Of a DNA stretch of 64,000 nt, positions 18,854 to 27,302 are shown one piece after another (position 1 is the stretch's first letter; each line of letters opens with the position of its first letter). The DNA lies in contig PXUA01000017.1 of assembly GCA_003022435.1 (NCBI GenBank), forward strand, positions 1 through 64,000. Direction: 5' to 3'. A program made the position numbers and the translations under genes. The notes beneath the pieces are model-generated. The model was given only the letters and a program-made list of their open reading frames with translations, had not been told where the DNA came from and searched no databases. This DNA is from Bacteroidetes bacterium SW_9_63_38. GTDB lineage: Bacteria; Bacteroidota; Rhodothermia; Rhodothermales; Salinibacteraceae.

Positions 18854-19387
18854 GGATCACAAGAATGAGAAGAGGCAAACATCAGGTGGACCTTGATCAA
18901 CCGCGAGCGAAGGGAGTGGATTCCCCGACTGCGTGTGTCAGCCCGAACATCTGTAATTCCAAATTCGGCAGACTTATTCTGGTCTACGAGAACCTTTTTC
19001 TACGCTGTAGGACGTGAAAAACGTCTGACTGCGACGGGGATCGGACTTCGACCGGAAGTTTGCAGGACTTACCGATACGTGAATAAGTTTCTGAAGACCG
19101 TTCTTTGCTTGCGGCTGTACACGGTCCTCAACTATAGCGGAAAATGGTTTACACACTTTCTCACGGATCGGTAGTATAAGTGTGGCGCGCCAACCGGAGA
19201 GCACTGTACTCTCCAACAATCGCATTTTGCTCTGCAAGAGGACAGCGGGACGTGTAGTGCACAGCGTCACGGCATCCATGCCTCCATTGCTCCCGGCCCA
19301 ATGGGCCGTCCGAAAACCCGCCTTCTGCGTCCCGGAGACGTTCCCATGCGGGTCTCCGGTCTCTTCTTTCCGCTCGTACGCCCAAAT
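18854..19387. other. Intergenic region between ppk1 and dnaG
   Basis: These 534 bp hold repeat copy C (about 19195-19375). The ppk1-proximal 300 bp are noticeably more AT-rich than the surrounding genes, as expected for a promoter. No further gene is supported. Confidence 0.5.
19195..19375 (-). repeat. Intergenic repeat family, copy C (inverted)
   Basis: Read on the minus strand, this stretch matches copies A and B. GAGCAAAATGCGATT (complement of 19218-19232) differs from copy A by one base, and CGGCCCATTGGGCCG forms a perfect hairpin where copy B has CCGGC-TGATCT-GCCGG. Indels of about 8 and 5 bp relative to copy A break any shared reading frame, which argues for a DNA or RNA element and not a peptide. 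It ends just beyond the dnaG stop. Confidence 0.6.
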
Positions 19388-21412
19388 TCACGCCTCCAAG
19401 AACGCCCCCCGCTGAATATCTTTTTTCAACTCCTGCAGCGACATCATCTTCTGCTGCAGCCGCTGCATGCGCTCGGTCTCCCCATTCTGGTTGGCCTGAT
19501 AGGACTGCGCCCGCACGTGCTCAATGGCCTCGTTGACACGATCAAGCTTCAAAAACTTCATCGCGCTGTCGGCGGACTTGTACGGCCGGTCGTTCACCGT
19601 GGGCACCGGGATGTCCTCCCGCTCCGCCCAGTTTTCGGAAGCCTCGTGCTCCTCGATCATCACCGAGGCGGCCAGACTCTGGAGTTGATCGCCGTACGCT
19701 CCTTCCAGGACGGCCTGTGCCCGCACGTTGCCCTCCTGATACATCTCCACCAGGGTTTGTACGAGTTCGCGGGGCGGCCCCTCTGTAAATTCGTCAAGGG
19801 CCATGTGGCCCAACACGTGCTCGACCATGCGGGGGCCCTCCTCCAGCATGAGGCGCAATAGCACGCGCTCCTCCGGCAGAGGGGCGGGCGGCGCCTCGGA
19901 CGTCGGGGCCACGGCCTCCTGAGACGACGATTCCGGGGCCGGCGCCTCCTCGGGCGGGGGCGCCTGAGGACGGTCGCGTCCCCCGCCGTCGGCCTCCGGT
20001 GCGGCGGCCTGTGGACCGGACTGTGATTGCGATTCCGTCTGTTGTTGTTCGTCCCGCTCTCGGCGCCGTTTCTCGCGCTCCCGACGGCGCCGCTCCTGCT
20101 CCTCCAGCCGCTCCCGCTCTTCGTCCAGGATTCGGAACAGGTCGGCGTCGGGCACGCCCACCACCTCGCTCGTGCGCGTCACGTACTCGCGCCGCAGGTT
20201 AGGGTCGGGAATGCGGGCGACCGACTCGATGATGCTGCGCTGCGTCTCCACGCGGTCCTCCGGCGTCTCCAGTTCTCCCTGGCGGCGGGCCCGCTGGTAC
20301 GCGAACGACGGCAGGTCCTGCCGGTGCTCCTCCACGTACTCCCTGAACGCCTCGCCACCCTCCTCCTGCACAAACTCGTCCGGATCGCTTCCCTCCGGCA
20401 GCTCCACCGCGTAGGCCCCCATCCCCTGCTCCAGTACACGGTCCAACCCGCGCATGGTGGCCCGGCTGCCCGCCTCGTCAGCATCGTACAGCAGCAGCGC
20501 CCGCTTCGCGTACCGGTCCAGCGTCTCGACCTGTCCCTCCGTGAGCGCCGTGCCGCTGGACGCTACCACATTCTCAACCCCCGCCTGCGAGAGACTGATC
20601 ACGTCGGTGTAGCCCTCCACGATGAGGACCTCGTCGGTCTGCCGGATCGCCCGCTTCGCCTGCGAGAGACCGTACAGGACCTCCTTCTTATGGTAGACTT
20701 TGGTCTCCGGCGAGTTGATGTACTTGGGCTGGTCCCGATCGCCATCGGGATCCAGGATGCGCCCCGCAAAGGCCAGCACCTTCCCGATGTGCGAGAAGAT
20801 GGGAAAGATGATGCGGCCCCGGTAGCGATCGTAGTACCCGCTGCCGTCATTGCGCTCGACGACGAGCCCCGCCTTTTCCAGGATCTCCGGATCGAGCTGC
20901 TCGTCCTCCGCCGCCGTGAGCAACGCGTCCCACTCGTCCGGCGCGTAGCCGAGGCCGAACTTCTTGATCGTAGCCGGGGTGAACCCGCGATTGCGAAGGT
21001 AGTCGAGGGCGGGGCGCCCGCGGTCGGTCTGCGTGAGCCGGCGGTAGAAGAAGCGGGCCGCGAAACGGAGGGCGTGCAGAATGGACTCCCGCTCGTTGGC
21101 GGCCTCCGGATCGGTCTCCTCCTCGGGCAGCGGAATGCCGTACCGCTCGGCCAGCATCCGCACTGCCTCCAGGAAGCCGACGCCTTCGATTTCCTGAACG
21201 AATTTGAACACATCCCCCCCTGCCTGGCAGCCGAAGCAGTAGTACAGGTTCTGCTCCGGATCGACGCTGAAGGAGGCCGTGTCCTCATTGTGGAACGGAC
21301 ACAGCGCCATGAACCGGGATCCGCTCCGCTTCAACTGCACGTAGTCGCCCGCCACGTCCACGAGATCGGCCGCGGCACGAACCTCCTCAATCTTCTCGTC
21401 CGGAATCGGCAT
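19388..21412 (-). CDS. dnaG: DNA primase DnaG
   Basis: This 674-residue primase makes the RNA primers for replication. The N-terminal CHC2 zinc site is C38-x2-H41 with C59-x2-C62. The core has the Toprim motif VEGYTDVISLSQAG (about residue 270) and the DxD-type acidic pair in LLLYDADEAG. A long Arg/Glu-, Gln- and Pro/Glu-rich linker (about residues 430-510) leads to a C-terminal helicase-interaction domain of about 130 residues. The linker is longer and more acidic than in mesophiles, in line with halophily. The gene is flanked by repeat copies C and B. Confidence 0.95.
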   Translation of the reverse strand: MPIPDEKIEEVRAAADLVDVAGDYVQLKRSGSRFMALCPFHNEDTASFSVDPEQNLYYCFGCQAGGDVFKFVQEIEGVGFLEAVRMLAERYGIPLPEEETDPEAANERESILHALRFAARFFYRRLTQTDRGRPALDYLRNRGFTPATIKKFGLGYAPDEWDALLTAAEDEQLDPEILEKAGLVVERNDGSGYYDRYRGRIIFPIFSHIGKVLAFAGRILDPDGDRDQPKYINSPETKVYHKKEVLYGLSQAKRAIRQTDEVLIVEGYTDVISLSQAGVENVVASSGTALTEGQVETLDRYAKRALLLYDADEAGSRATMRGLDRVLEQGMGAYAVELPEGSDPDEFVQEEGGEAFREYVEEHRQDLPSFAYQRARRQGELETPEDRVETQRSIIESVARIPDPNLRREYVTRTSEVVGVPDADLFRILDEERERLEEQERRRREREKRRRERDEQQQTESQSQSGPQAAAPEADGGGRDRPQAPPPEEAPAPESSSQEAVAPTSEAPPAPLPEERVLLRLMLEEGPRMVEHVLGHMALDEFTEGPPRELVQTLVEMYQEGNVRAQAVLEGAYGDQLQSLAASVMIEEHEASENWAEREDIPVPTVNDRPYKSADSAMKFLKLDRVNEAIEHVRAQSYQANQNGETERMQRLQQKMMSLQELKKDIQRGAFLEA

Positions 21413-21480
21413 GGGAACGCGTAATCAAAATATCCTCAGAGCCGAACACATGTGCGTTTTATGTCCACTGAGGAAGACTG

Positions 21481-21655
21481 ATTCGATCGGGGAATGCACT
21501 ACAGGGCAGTCGCACGGGGGCCTGCGGTCGGAAACGGAGGAGACGCTTTTGCCGCTCACCGGCTGATCTGCCGGGAGTGAGTGGAGGCGTGGATACAAGG
21601 AGGCAGTACCGCTGTGCTCCCACTTCCCGCCTGTACGCCCGACGAGCAACCGCGG
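21481..21655 (+). repeat. Intergenic repeat family, copy B
   Basis: Located between dnaG and the small lipoprotein gene. It aligns gap-free with copy A at a constant offset of 5198 bp from 21504 to about 21619, including the identical run containing AGGCAGTACCGCTGTGCT, and more loosely to about 21655. It contains the perfect hairpin CCGGC-TGATCT-GCCGG near 21559-21574. Function unknown. Confidence 0.7.
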
Positions 21656-21726
21656 ACATTGGATGGTATGTGCAGGAGAGTCTCCTTCGCTTGCCTCAAG
21701 TTTTTCACCTGCAGTCGCCCTGGGTG

Positions 21727-21882
21727 CTACGCGGGATGCCCATTCGCATCGGCGCCGGGGGCCACGAGCTGGGACTGCTCGTTCTCACCTTCCACCGGAC
21801 CAATCTCCGGTTTTTCGTTGCACTGGCAGGACGAGAGACCGACAGTCAGAAGCAGGGCGGTGAAGATCAGAAGGCGCTTCAT
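21727..21882 (-). CDS. Small lipoprotein, 51 residues
   Basis: Reading the minus strand from ATG 21882 gives MKRLLIFTALLLTVGLSSC, a textbook lipoprotein signal with lipobox LSS-C19. About 32 acidic residues follow (CNEKPEIGPVEGENEQ ...) before a TAG at 21727-21729. Basic start, hydrophobic core and lipobox make chance unlikely despite the short length. The family is not recognised; it may be an envelope lipoprotein of the entericidin size class. It diverges from dapD and lies upstream of repeat copy B. Confidence 0.65.
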   Translation of the reverse strand: MKRLLIFTALLLTVGLSSCQCNEKPEIGPVEGENEQSQLVAPGADANGHPA

Positions 21883-22158
21883 GATCAGAACGAGATTGGA
21901 AAAGGATTACAAGAATGAACGCTTTGTAGAATAGGAGGATGGACGCCCGGTCGCAAGGTCCTTCCCCTCTTACGGTCTCTCCCAGGACATCTTTTCGCGT
22001 TTTTCCGGTTTCACATTCTCGTTTCTCGTTCTATGAATTGCCGGTGCCCACGTCCGTTGGCCTTTACAATGCACCTGTGTATGTTCAGCTTCAGAACGGC
22101 GTAGCGGCCGTTTTGCACATCCACGTTCTTCCGCTCCACAACCGTTTTTCGTTTTCGT

Positions 22159-22992
22159 ATGTCCGAGCTTCAAGATCGCATCGAAGACCTCGTCGCTCAG
22201 GGGGACGGCGTCAATCGCGGCGCTGCCGGCGACGCGGTGGCCGATCTCATTCAGGCGCTCAACGCAGGCGACGTTCGCTCTGCCTCGCAGAACGACGACG
22301 GCACCTGGTCGGCCAACGCCTGGGTAAAGGAGGGCATCCTGCTGGGCTTCAAGATCGGCCGGATGGCCGACTATTCGAGCGAGCAGTTCCCGTTCTACGA
22401 CAAGAATACCTATCCGGTGAAGCCGCTCCGCAAGGCGGACAACGTGCGGCTCGTGCCGGGCGGCTCCTCCATCCGAACCGGCAGCTACGTGGCGCCGGGC
22501 GTCGTGTGCATGCCGCCGATGTACATCAACGTCGGCGCGTACGTCGATGAGGACACGATGGTGGACTCGCACGCCCTCGTCGGCAGTTGTGCGCAGATCG
22601 GTAAGCGCGTGCACCTGTCGGCCTCCGCCCAGGTGGGCGGCGTGCTGGAGCCGGTCAACGCCGCGCCGGTGATTATTGAGAACGATGTGTTCGTGGGCGG
22701 CGGGGCCGGCATCTACGAGGGCTGCGTGGTGCGGGAGGGCGCCGTGCTGGCCGCGGGCGTCAACCTGACGTCCTCGACCCGCCTCTACGATACCGTGAAC
22801 GAAACCGTCCACACTGCCTCCGACGACGAACCGCTGGAGGTGCCTGAAGGCGCCGTGGTGGTGCCCGGCTCTCGCTCCGTCGGCGGCGACTTCGGGGAAG
22901 AACACGGCCTGTCGCTCTACGCGCCGATCATCGTGAAATACCGCGACCAGAAAACGGACGCGGCGACGGTGCTGGAGGATGCGCTTCGGTAG
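22159..22992 (+). CDS. dapD: Tetrahydrodipicolinate N-succinyltransferase
   Basis: This 277-residue enzyme of the lysine/diaminopimelate pathway transfers succinyl from succinyl-CoA to tetrahydrodipicolinate. It opens with an alpha-helical N-terminal domain ([14 protein letters not shown]). A left-handed beta-helix of hexapeptide repeats follows (about residues 100-220), with the signature [39 protein letters not shown] matches the conserved KxAxLLxF-type segment of the family. Length is standard. The gene converges with the frameshifted methyltransferase across an inverted short-period repeat. Confidence 0.93.
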   Translation: MSELQDRIEDLVAQGDGVNRGAAGDAVADLIQALNAGDVRSASQNDDGTWSANAWVKEGILLGFKIGRMADYSSEQFPFYDKNTYPVKPLRKADNVRLVPGGSSIRTGSYVAPGVVCMPPMYINVGAYVDEDTMVDSHALVGSCAQIGKRVHLSASAQVGGVLEPVNAAPVIIENDVFVGGGAGIYEGCVVREGAVLAAGVNLTSSTRLYDTVNETVHTASDDEPLEVPEGAVVVPGSRSVGGDFGEEHGLSLYAPIIVKYRDQKTDAATVLEDALR

Positions 22993-23061
22993 CGTGTGTC
23001 CTGCCTGAGCGCCAAACATGATGCTGCGTCCGGAAGGTCGTGCCCTACTCCGGCAGATTCT

Positions 23062-23121
23062 ATTTCGTATTCCGTATTTCGTATCGCTGCTCTCGACATC
23101 CCGAAATACGAAGTACGGAAT
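23062..23121. repeat. Inverted pair of 7-bp-period repeats
   Basis: Left arm: ATTTCGT, ATTCCGT, ATTTCGT, ATCG at 7-bp steps (23062-23086). Right arm: GAAATAC, GAAGTAC, GGAAT (23103-23121). The arms are inverted copies (about 15 of 18 positions pair), so the transcript would fold into a long hairpin between convergent dapD and the methyltransferase. It may act as a two-way terminator. Confidence 0.7.
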
Positions 23122-23950
23122 CATTCCCGCCTCGCCACCACCCACCCGTACCGGAGCACGCCGAGGTGTTGGGCGAGCCAGATCCGGGAGAGCGTCCGGG
23201 CAAAGACGCGCTCCGCCTCCGTGGCGTCGAGCGGAAACCGCAGCAGGGCGGGGTCGGTGACCAGGGCCTGCACAAAACGTCGCAGGACGGTCCAGGTGCG
23301 GCGGACGGAGGGGGTGACATCCTCCAGTTGCTCGACGGTCAATGCAACCCCGTCGGCCCATCGGCGCACCTCGGCGGCGGTGGGCAGACCGGAGAGGCGC
23401 CCCTCCGTACGGATAGGAGCCAGGAGGTGCCGCCGTGCCCAGTCCGGCGGGGTCGACGCCGCCATCCACACACGGGCTGCGAACCGCCCGCCGGGTCGCA
23501 GCACGCGCGCGACCTCCCGCATGGACCCCGCTGGGTCGGCCATGTGCGTCAGGCTCTCGACCGCGACGGCAGCGTCCACGCTGGCGGTCGGCAGGTCGTT
23601 CGCAAGGAAGTCCTGAAGGCGAATATCCGGGGTCGTCCCCTCACCGGGCTGGCGCTGGGCGTAGGCGTGCTGGGCCTGTGACACCGTGAACCCGGTCACG
23701 GACGCCCCGTACTCGTCCGCCCACAGGCGGGCAGGGGCCCCGTAGCCGCAGCCGATGTCGCACACGGTCGTGCCTCCTGTGATCTGCGCGTCCGCAGCCC
23801 CCCGGTGCACGAGATGCCGCACCGCTTCCTCCGGTGACAACGACGAATCCGTCCAGGGCCCGTGGTGGATGTGCTCCCCCAGAGTTGCCGGTAGAACGGG
23901 TCGAGTTGATCGTAGTGACCGGCGGTCCGAGTGGTCGATGTGTCCCGCAC
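23121..23950 (-). pseudogene. SAM-dependent methyltransferase with frameshift
   Basis: From 23840 the frame reads SPEEAVRHLVHRGAA, motif I VCDIGCGYGAPARLW and further class I methyltransferase blocks (VAVESLTHM, VLRPGGRFAARV) to the end. This frame begins only at a TTG. The family's N terminus, GHYDQLDPFYRQLWG, sits just upstream in another frame. Adding one base in the G5 run (plus-strand C5 at 23876-23880) would join them as LWGEHIHHGPWTDSSLSPEEA, the sequence expected for sarcosine/tocopherol-type methyltransferases. Either the gene is a recent pseudogene or one base was missed in a homopolymer. A GTG at 23950 is a possible original start. Confidence 0.65.
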
Positions 23951-24100
23951 GAGATGCTTCTGAACGTTTGAATCAAGTACATGAAGAGGCCCCGCCGTTT
24001 CCCTTTCTTCCGACGCTTGCCGATCCGCAAATCTTGATTCGATCCGCATCCGGTCGTTTGTTGCGGACGGTTGTGCTCTCTACTTGCTGTCTTCACGCCG

Positions 24101-25114
24101 ATGACCGACTACCCCTCCGAACTTCGCCGGGACGTGCTCACGAACACGTGGGTGGCCTGTGCCCCCATCCGCAACGGCCGCCCCATCAAGACCTCAGCGG
24201 AGACCTCCCCCTCCGCTCCGTCCCCCGAGACACCGGCAGACGGGTGCCCGTTCTGCCCCGGCCACGAAGACGAGGTACCGGACATCCTCTGGGAACTGGA
24301 CGCCGACGACAACCGCCCCTGGGCAACCCGATCAGTGCCCAACAAGTATCCCGCCCTGGAATCTCACGTGGCCTCGGAGACGAGCGACGGCGGCCTCTAC
24401 CAGACGCGAAGCAGTCGCGGCCATCAGGAGGTCCTCATCGACACGCCGGACCACAACCAGGACCTCGCCCAGATGCCGGTCGAGCAGGTGGAGGCCGTCC
24501 TCCACACCTACCGCGCCCGCTACCGCGCGCTTCGTCGGACGGCGCCCGACCTGTATCCGTTTGTCTTTCGCAATCATGGTAGCCGGGCCGGCGCCTCCAT
24601 CGCCCACCCGCACAGCCAGATCATCGCGCTCGATGTTCCGCCGCCTCGGATTGAAGAGGAAGAAACGGCGGCCCGTGAACGGTACGAGGACACCGGCCAG
24701 TGCCCATATTGCGAAATGATTGCCGAAGAACTTCAAGCCGAGATACGGCTCGTGGCAACCAACGATGCGTTCGTGATGTTCGTGCCCTTTGCCGCCCAGA
24801 TGCCCTACGAGCTCTGGATTCTTCCGCGGCGCCACGACCCGGAGTTCGGACACATGACCTCGGACGAGCGATCGGCCCTCGCCCCGCTGCTCCACACCGC
24901 CGCCCGGCGCTACTGCGTGCACCTCGACGATCCGGCGTTCAACCTCTACGTCCGCACCGCCCTGCAGCATGCGCCCGACGCCCCCCATCTGCACTGGCAC
25001 CTGCGCCTGCGCCCCCGCACCTCCCGCCGCGCCGGCTTCGAACTGAGCACCGGCGTGCAGGTCAACCCGTCCCTTCCCGAGCGCGACGCCAAGCACCTTC
25101 GTACCGAACTCTGA
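24101..25114 (+). CDS. galT: Galactose-1-phosphate uridylyltransferase
   Basis: This 337-residue enzyme of the Leloir pathway exchanges UMP between UDP-glucose and galactose-1-phosphate. The active-site block is GASIAHPHSQI (HxH, the second His being uridylylated), preceded by FRNHGSRA. CPFCPGHE (about residues 49-56) and CPYCEM supply Cys that can bind zinc. The C-terminal block is HLHWHLRLRPR. Start 24101 gives MTDYPSELRRDVLTNTWV, the usual family start. No other gal genes are adjacent. Confidence 0.92.
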   Translation: MTDYPSELRRDVLTNTWVACAPIRNGRPIKTSAETSPSAPSPETPADGCPFCPGHEDEVPDILWELDADDNRPWATRSVPNKYPALESHVASETSDGGLYQTRSSRGHQEVLIDTPDHNQDLAQMPVEQVEAVLHTYRARYRALRRTAPDLYPFVFRNHGSRAGASIAHPHSQIIALDVPPPRIEEEETAARERYEDTGQCPYCEMIAEELQAEIRLVATNDAFVMFVPFAAQMPYELWILPRRHDPEFGHMTSDERSALAPLLHTAARRYCVHLDDPAFNLYVRTALQHAPDAPHLHWHLRLRPRTSRRAGFELSTGVQVNPSLPERDAKHLRTEL

Positions 25115-25141
25115 CGATGGCGCACGCCCCCTAAACAAAAA

Positions 25142-25173
25142 CCCCCGGCCGTTCGGTGGGAAACGCCGGGGGC
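25142..25173. terminator. Bidirectional terminator galT/doxX
   Basis: CCCCCGGC (25142-25149) pairs with GCCGGGGG (25165-25172). Read on the minus strand the stem is followed by TTTTTG, a good T-tract for the DoxX operon; on the plus strand CTTCTTCG follows. Confidence 0.8.
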
Positions 25174-25230
25174 TTCTTCGTCCAACTCCGCCCCCCCTTC
25201 TGCTATCGGGGGAACAGATTCCGTCTTTGC

Positions 25231-25608
25231 CTACTCGATCGACTGAATGCTGTAGCGCCCACTGCCGTAGGCAATGAGAAGCAGCAAGCCCCCCATGATC
25301 GACATGTTTTTGAGGAACATGATCATTTGGGTCTGCTGGCTAAAGTCGGTGTGGAAAATCAGCGTCGCGGGAATGAGAAACAGAAACAGAGCAGTCGCTC
25401 CGGCCCGGGCCCACGCGCCTAGAATGACCGACAGTCCGCCGAGCAGTTCAACAATGGTGGCCGCCACGAGGAAAAAGGCCGTGGCCGGCATGCCCTCCGA
25501 TGCCATGTACTGCTGGGTCCCCTCGAACCCCGTGATCTTCGAGAACGCGGACATTACAAAGATGAGCCCGAGCAGGGTGCGCGCAACAAGGGGAACGTAC
25601 GAACGCAT
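25231..25608 (-). CDS. DoxX-family membrane protein
   Basis: This 125-residue protein has four predicted membrane helices, beginning with PLVARTLLGLIFVMSAFSKITGF, the typical DoxX/DoxD start with its conserved Ser-Lys. The KNMSIMGGLLLLIAYGSGRY block ends the domain. DoxX-like proteins are small quinone- or redox-linked membrane proteins; several are controlled by MarR-type quinone sensors. The gene lies downstream of the SnoaL-like gene on the same strand, probably in one transcript controlled from the operator at 26129-26159. Confidence 0.85.
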   Translation of the reverse strand: MRSYVPLVARTLLGLIFVMSAFSKITGFEGTQQYMASEGMPATAFFLVAATIVELLGGLSVILGAWARAGATALFLFLIPATLIFHTDFSQQTQMIMFLKNMSIMGGLLLLIAYGSGRYSIQSIE

Positions 25609-25694
25609 AACGTTGGGAGAACTTGGGGGCTAAGAAAGTGGGTGCTGAAAAAGAACGAACGGGGAGGGCAGTCTTCCCCTCCCCTTACTCGTAC

Positions 25695-26054
25695 CTATCC
25701 GAGCTTGTAGAACTTCTCATTCGTGATCTGGCCGTCTTCATTCCAGGTGCGAACGGCCACCTGCTCCTGCTGGACGCGTCCCGCCCCCTCCAGGGTCATG
25801 TCATTAAACCAATCTGAAAGCGTCACGTTGTTCTCTTCGTCAACGGCGCGGGAACGAATTTCAGCCCCGTGAAATTCCTGGAGCGCGCTTACAAACTGCT
25901 CCTCGTATTCCCGATTTGCCTCCTTCCCAACGCGCTCGTCACCGTCTTCCTCCATGACGACGTCGTCGGCGTAAAACTCGTCAAAGGCCTCCAGGATCTT
26001 GCCCTGAAGAATCATGTCGTTCAGTTCTTGGTCGCGGGCATCAATGTCACTCAT
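25695..26054 (-). CDS. SnoaL/NTF2-like protein
   Basis: This 119-residue acidic protein has a small alpha+beta cone fold: MILQGKILEAFDEFYADDVVMEED fits the N-terminal helix and first strand, and VQQEQVAVRTWNEDGQITNEKFYKLG the last strands. SnoaL-like proteins bind or isomerise small hydrophobic molecules; the ligand is unknown here. The ATG at 26054 was preferred to the upstream in-frame start at 26132 because the latter would overlap the operator. It is followed by doxX. Confidence 0.8.
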   Translation of the reverse strand: MSDIDARDQELNDMILQGKILEAFDEFYADDVVMEEDGDERVGKEANREYEEQFVSALQEFHGAEIRSRAVDEENNVTLSDWFNDMTLEGAGRVQQEQVAVRTWNEDGQITNEKFYKLG

Positions 26055-26128
26055 GGATCTGCTACTGGGTTGGTGATCGGAATCGTCTTGGAAATACTTC
26101 TGTGCTGGGCTCAACGCACTGCCCATAG

Positions 26129-26159
26129 ACATGTTGCCACACTCTATGTTGCAACATGT
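26129..26159. promoter_or_regulatory. Palindromic operator, probable MarR site
   Basis: ATGTTGCAACAT (26146-26157) is a perfect 12-bp palindrome, and a third half-site lies in ACATGTTGC (26129-26137). The site sits between the MarR gene and the SnoaL-like/DoxX genes, where an operator for those genes would be. The pairing of regulator and site is inferred from position. Confidence 0.6.
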
Positions 26160-26180
26160 ACATTTACAAAAAAGTCGAAG

Positions 26181-26660
26181 TCAGTCGGCGTCGGTGAAAT
26201 CGCCGTGGATGCCTTCGCAGATACGAGAAAGGTGCTTTTGGTCTCGCTCCGACACGCGTGCACCGAACCACTCCTGCACGCCGCGAATCTCCGGGTCCAT
26301 CTCCTCGAGTAGTCCGAGTCCTTCGTCGGTGATGGTGTGAATGGTCATTCGCCGATCTTCGGCACTCCGGGACCGTTTGACGAGGCCGCGATCTTCGAGC
26401 TTGTCCATAAGGCGAGTGACATCCGGGGAGGGATCGAGCATCCGCTCCATGATTTCACGGCGGGGATGTCCGTCTGGATGTACGTCTCGAAGAATCCGAA
26501 GCACGTTGTGATGACTGAACTGGAGTCCGTGCTTCTGACACACGTCTTCCACACGACGTCGCACATGAGCCGCCGCGACAAAGAGGTTGAGCATGGCCTC
26601 CTGCGTGGCGTCCTCAAACGGAGCCGTCTGCTTGATGTGCTCGCGCAGCGTGTTTCCCAT
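26181..26660 (-). CDS. MarR-family transcriptional regulator
   Basis: This 159-residue winged-helix dimer has a helical N terminus (MGNTLREHIKQT). The HTH region is LQFSHHNVLRILRDVHPDGHPRREIMERM, with recognition segment SPDVTRLMDKLEDRGLVKRSRSAEDRRM and a wing. Two Cys (VCQKHG, RICEG) might allow thiol sensing, but this is speculative. It lies upstream of, and in the same direction as, the SnoaL-like and DoxX genes. The palindrome between them is the probable target, giving an autonomous stress-response module. Confidence 0.85.
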   Translation of the reverse strand: MGNTLREHIKQTAPFEDATQEAMLNLFVAAAHVRRRVEDVCQKHGLQFSHHNVLRILRDVHPDGHPRREIMERMLDPSPDVTRLMDKLEDRGLVKRSRSAEDRRMTIHTITDEGLGLLEEMDPEIRGVQEWFGARVSERDQKHLSRICEGIHGDFTDAD

Positions 26661-26825
26661 CCGGGCACCAATCTGCATTCAGAAGATCATTTTCCGTGTC
26701 AGAACACACAAACATGGCCGAACGGTTTCCCGTCTTCGGGGACGAAATGAGATTCTCACAGTTCGGCCCGCCGTTCCATTCGTTCCGGTGCCAGCACATT
26801 TTGACGAAGCGAAGTCCCCCTATCC

Positions 26826-27254
26826 TCACGCGATCAGGACATCGTTCCAGTCGTCGTCCGGTTCCGGAATCTCGTCGTCTCCCGGATGCACGTTCATTGT
26901 CTTCGTCTCCTTGACGTTGTTGTCCTCGTCGACGAGGACGACGCGGGGATGATGTTGACGGGCCTCACTCGGGGTGAGCTCCGCGTAGGAGATGACAATC
27001 ACTTGATCGCCGGTCGCCGCCAGACGGGCCGCCGGCCCGTTTAGACACACTGTGCGCTCGCCCGGCTCGCCCGGAATGGTGTAGGTTTCGAGCCGGTTCC
27101 CATTGTTCACGTTCACGACCTGCACTTTCTCGTAGGGCAGAATGCCAGCCGTGTCCAGGAGCTCCTGGTCAACCGTGATCGACCCTTCGTAGTACAGGTC
27201 GGCCTGGGTCACACGAAGTCGGTGGAGCTTCGCCTTGAACATCGAAATGGTCAT
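26826..27254 (-). CDS. panD: Aspartate 1-decarboxylase
   Basis: This 142-residue pyruvoyl enzyme makes beta-alanine from aspartate for pantothenate. The self-cleavage site is G24-S25 in YYEGSITVD. The start MFKAKLHRLRVTQADL and the block CLNGPAARLAATGDQVIVISYAEL are diagnostic. The C-terminal tail is acidic (DDEIPEPDDDW). It lies 48 bp downstream of panC on the same strand, so both dedicated steps toward pantothenate are co-transcribed. Confidence 0.95.
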   Translation of the reverse strand: MTISMFKAKLHRLRVTQADLYYEGSITVDQELLDTAGILPYEKVQVVNVNNGNRLETYTIPGEPGERTVCLNGPAARLAATGDQVIVISYAELTPSEARQHHPRVVLVDEDNNVKETKTMNVHPGDDEIPEPDDDWNDVLIA

Positions 27255-27302
27255 TTCGACCCGCAGATCAGTTGTATTCGGGGGTAGGCGATTCGATTCT
27301 CG

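Noticed and set aside
17168..18868. 566-codon open frame opposite ppk1
   Set aside because: Antisense shadow of a gene with full PPK1 motifs; no recognisable domain.
16279..21655. Conserved peptide in the minus-strand frames of repeat copies A and B (EHSGTAS ... CPV)
   Set aside because: The peptide match follows from a gap-free DNA match. Copy C has 8- and 5-bp indels that break the frame, so coding is unlikely.
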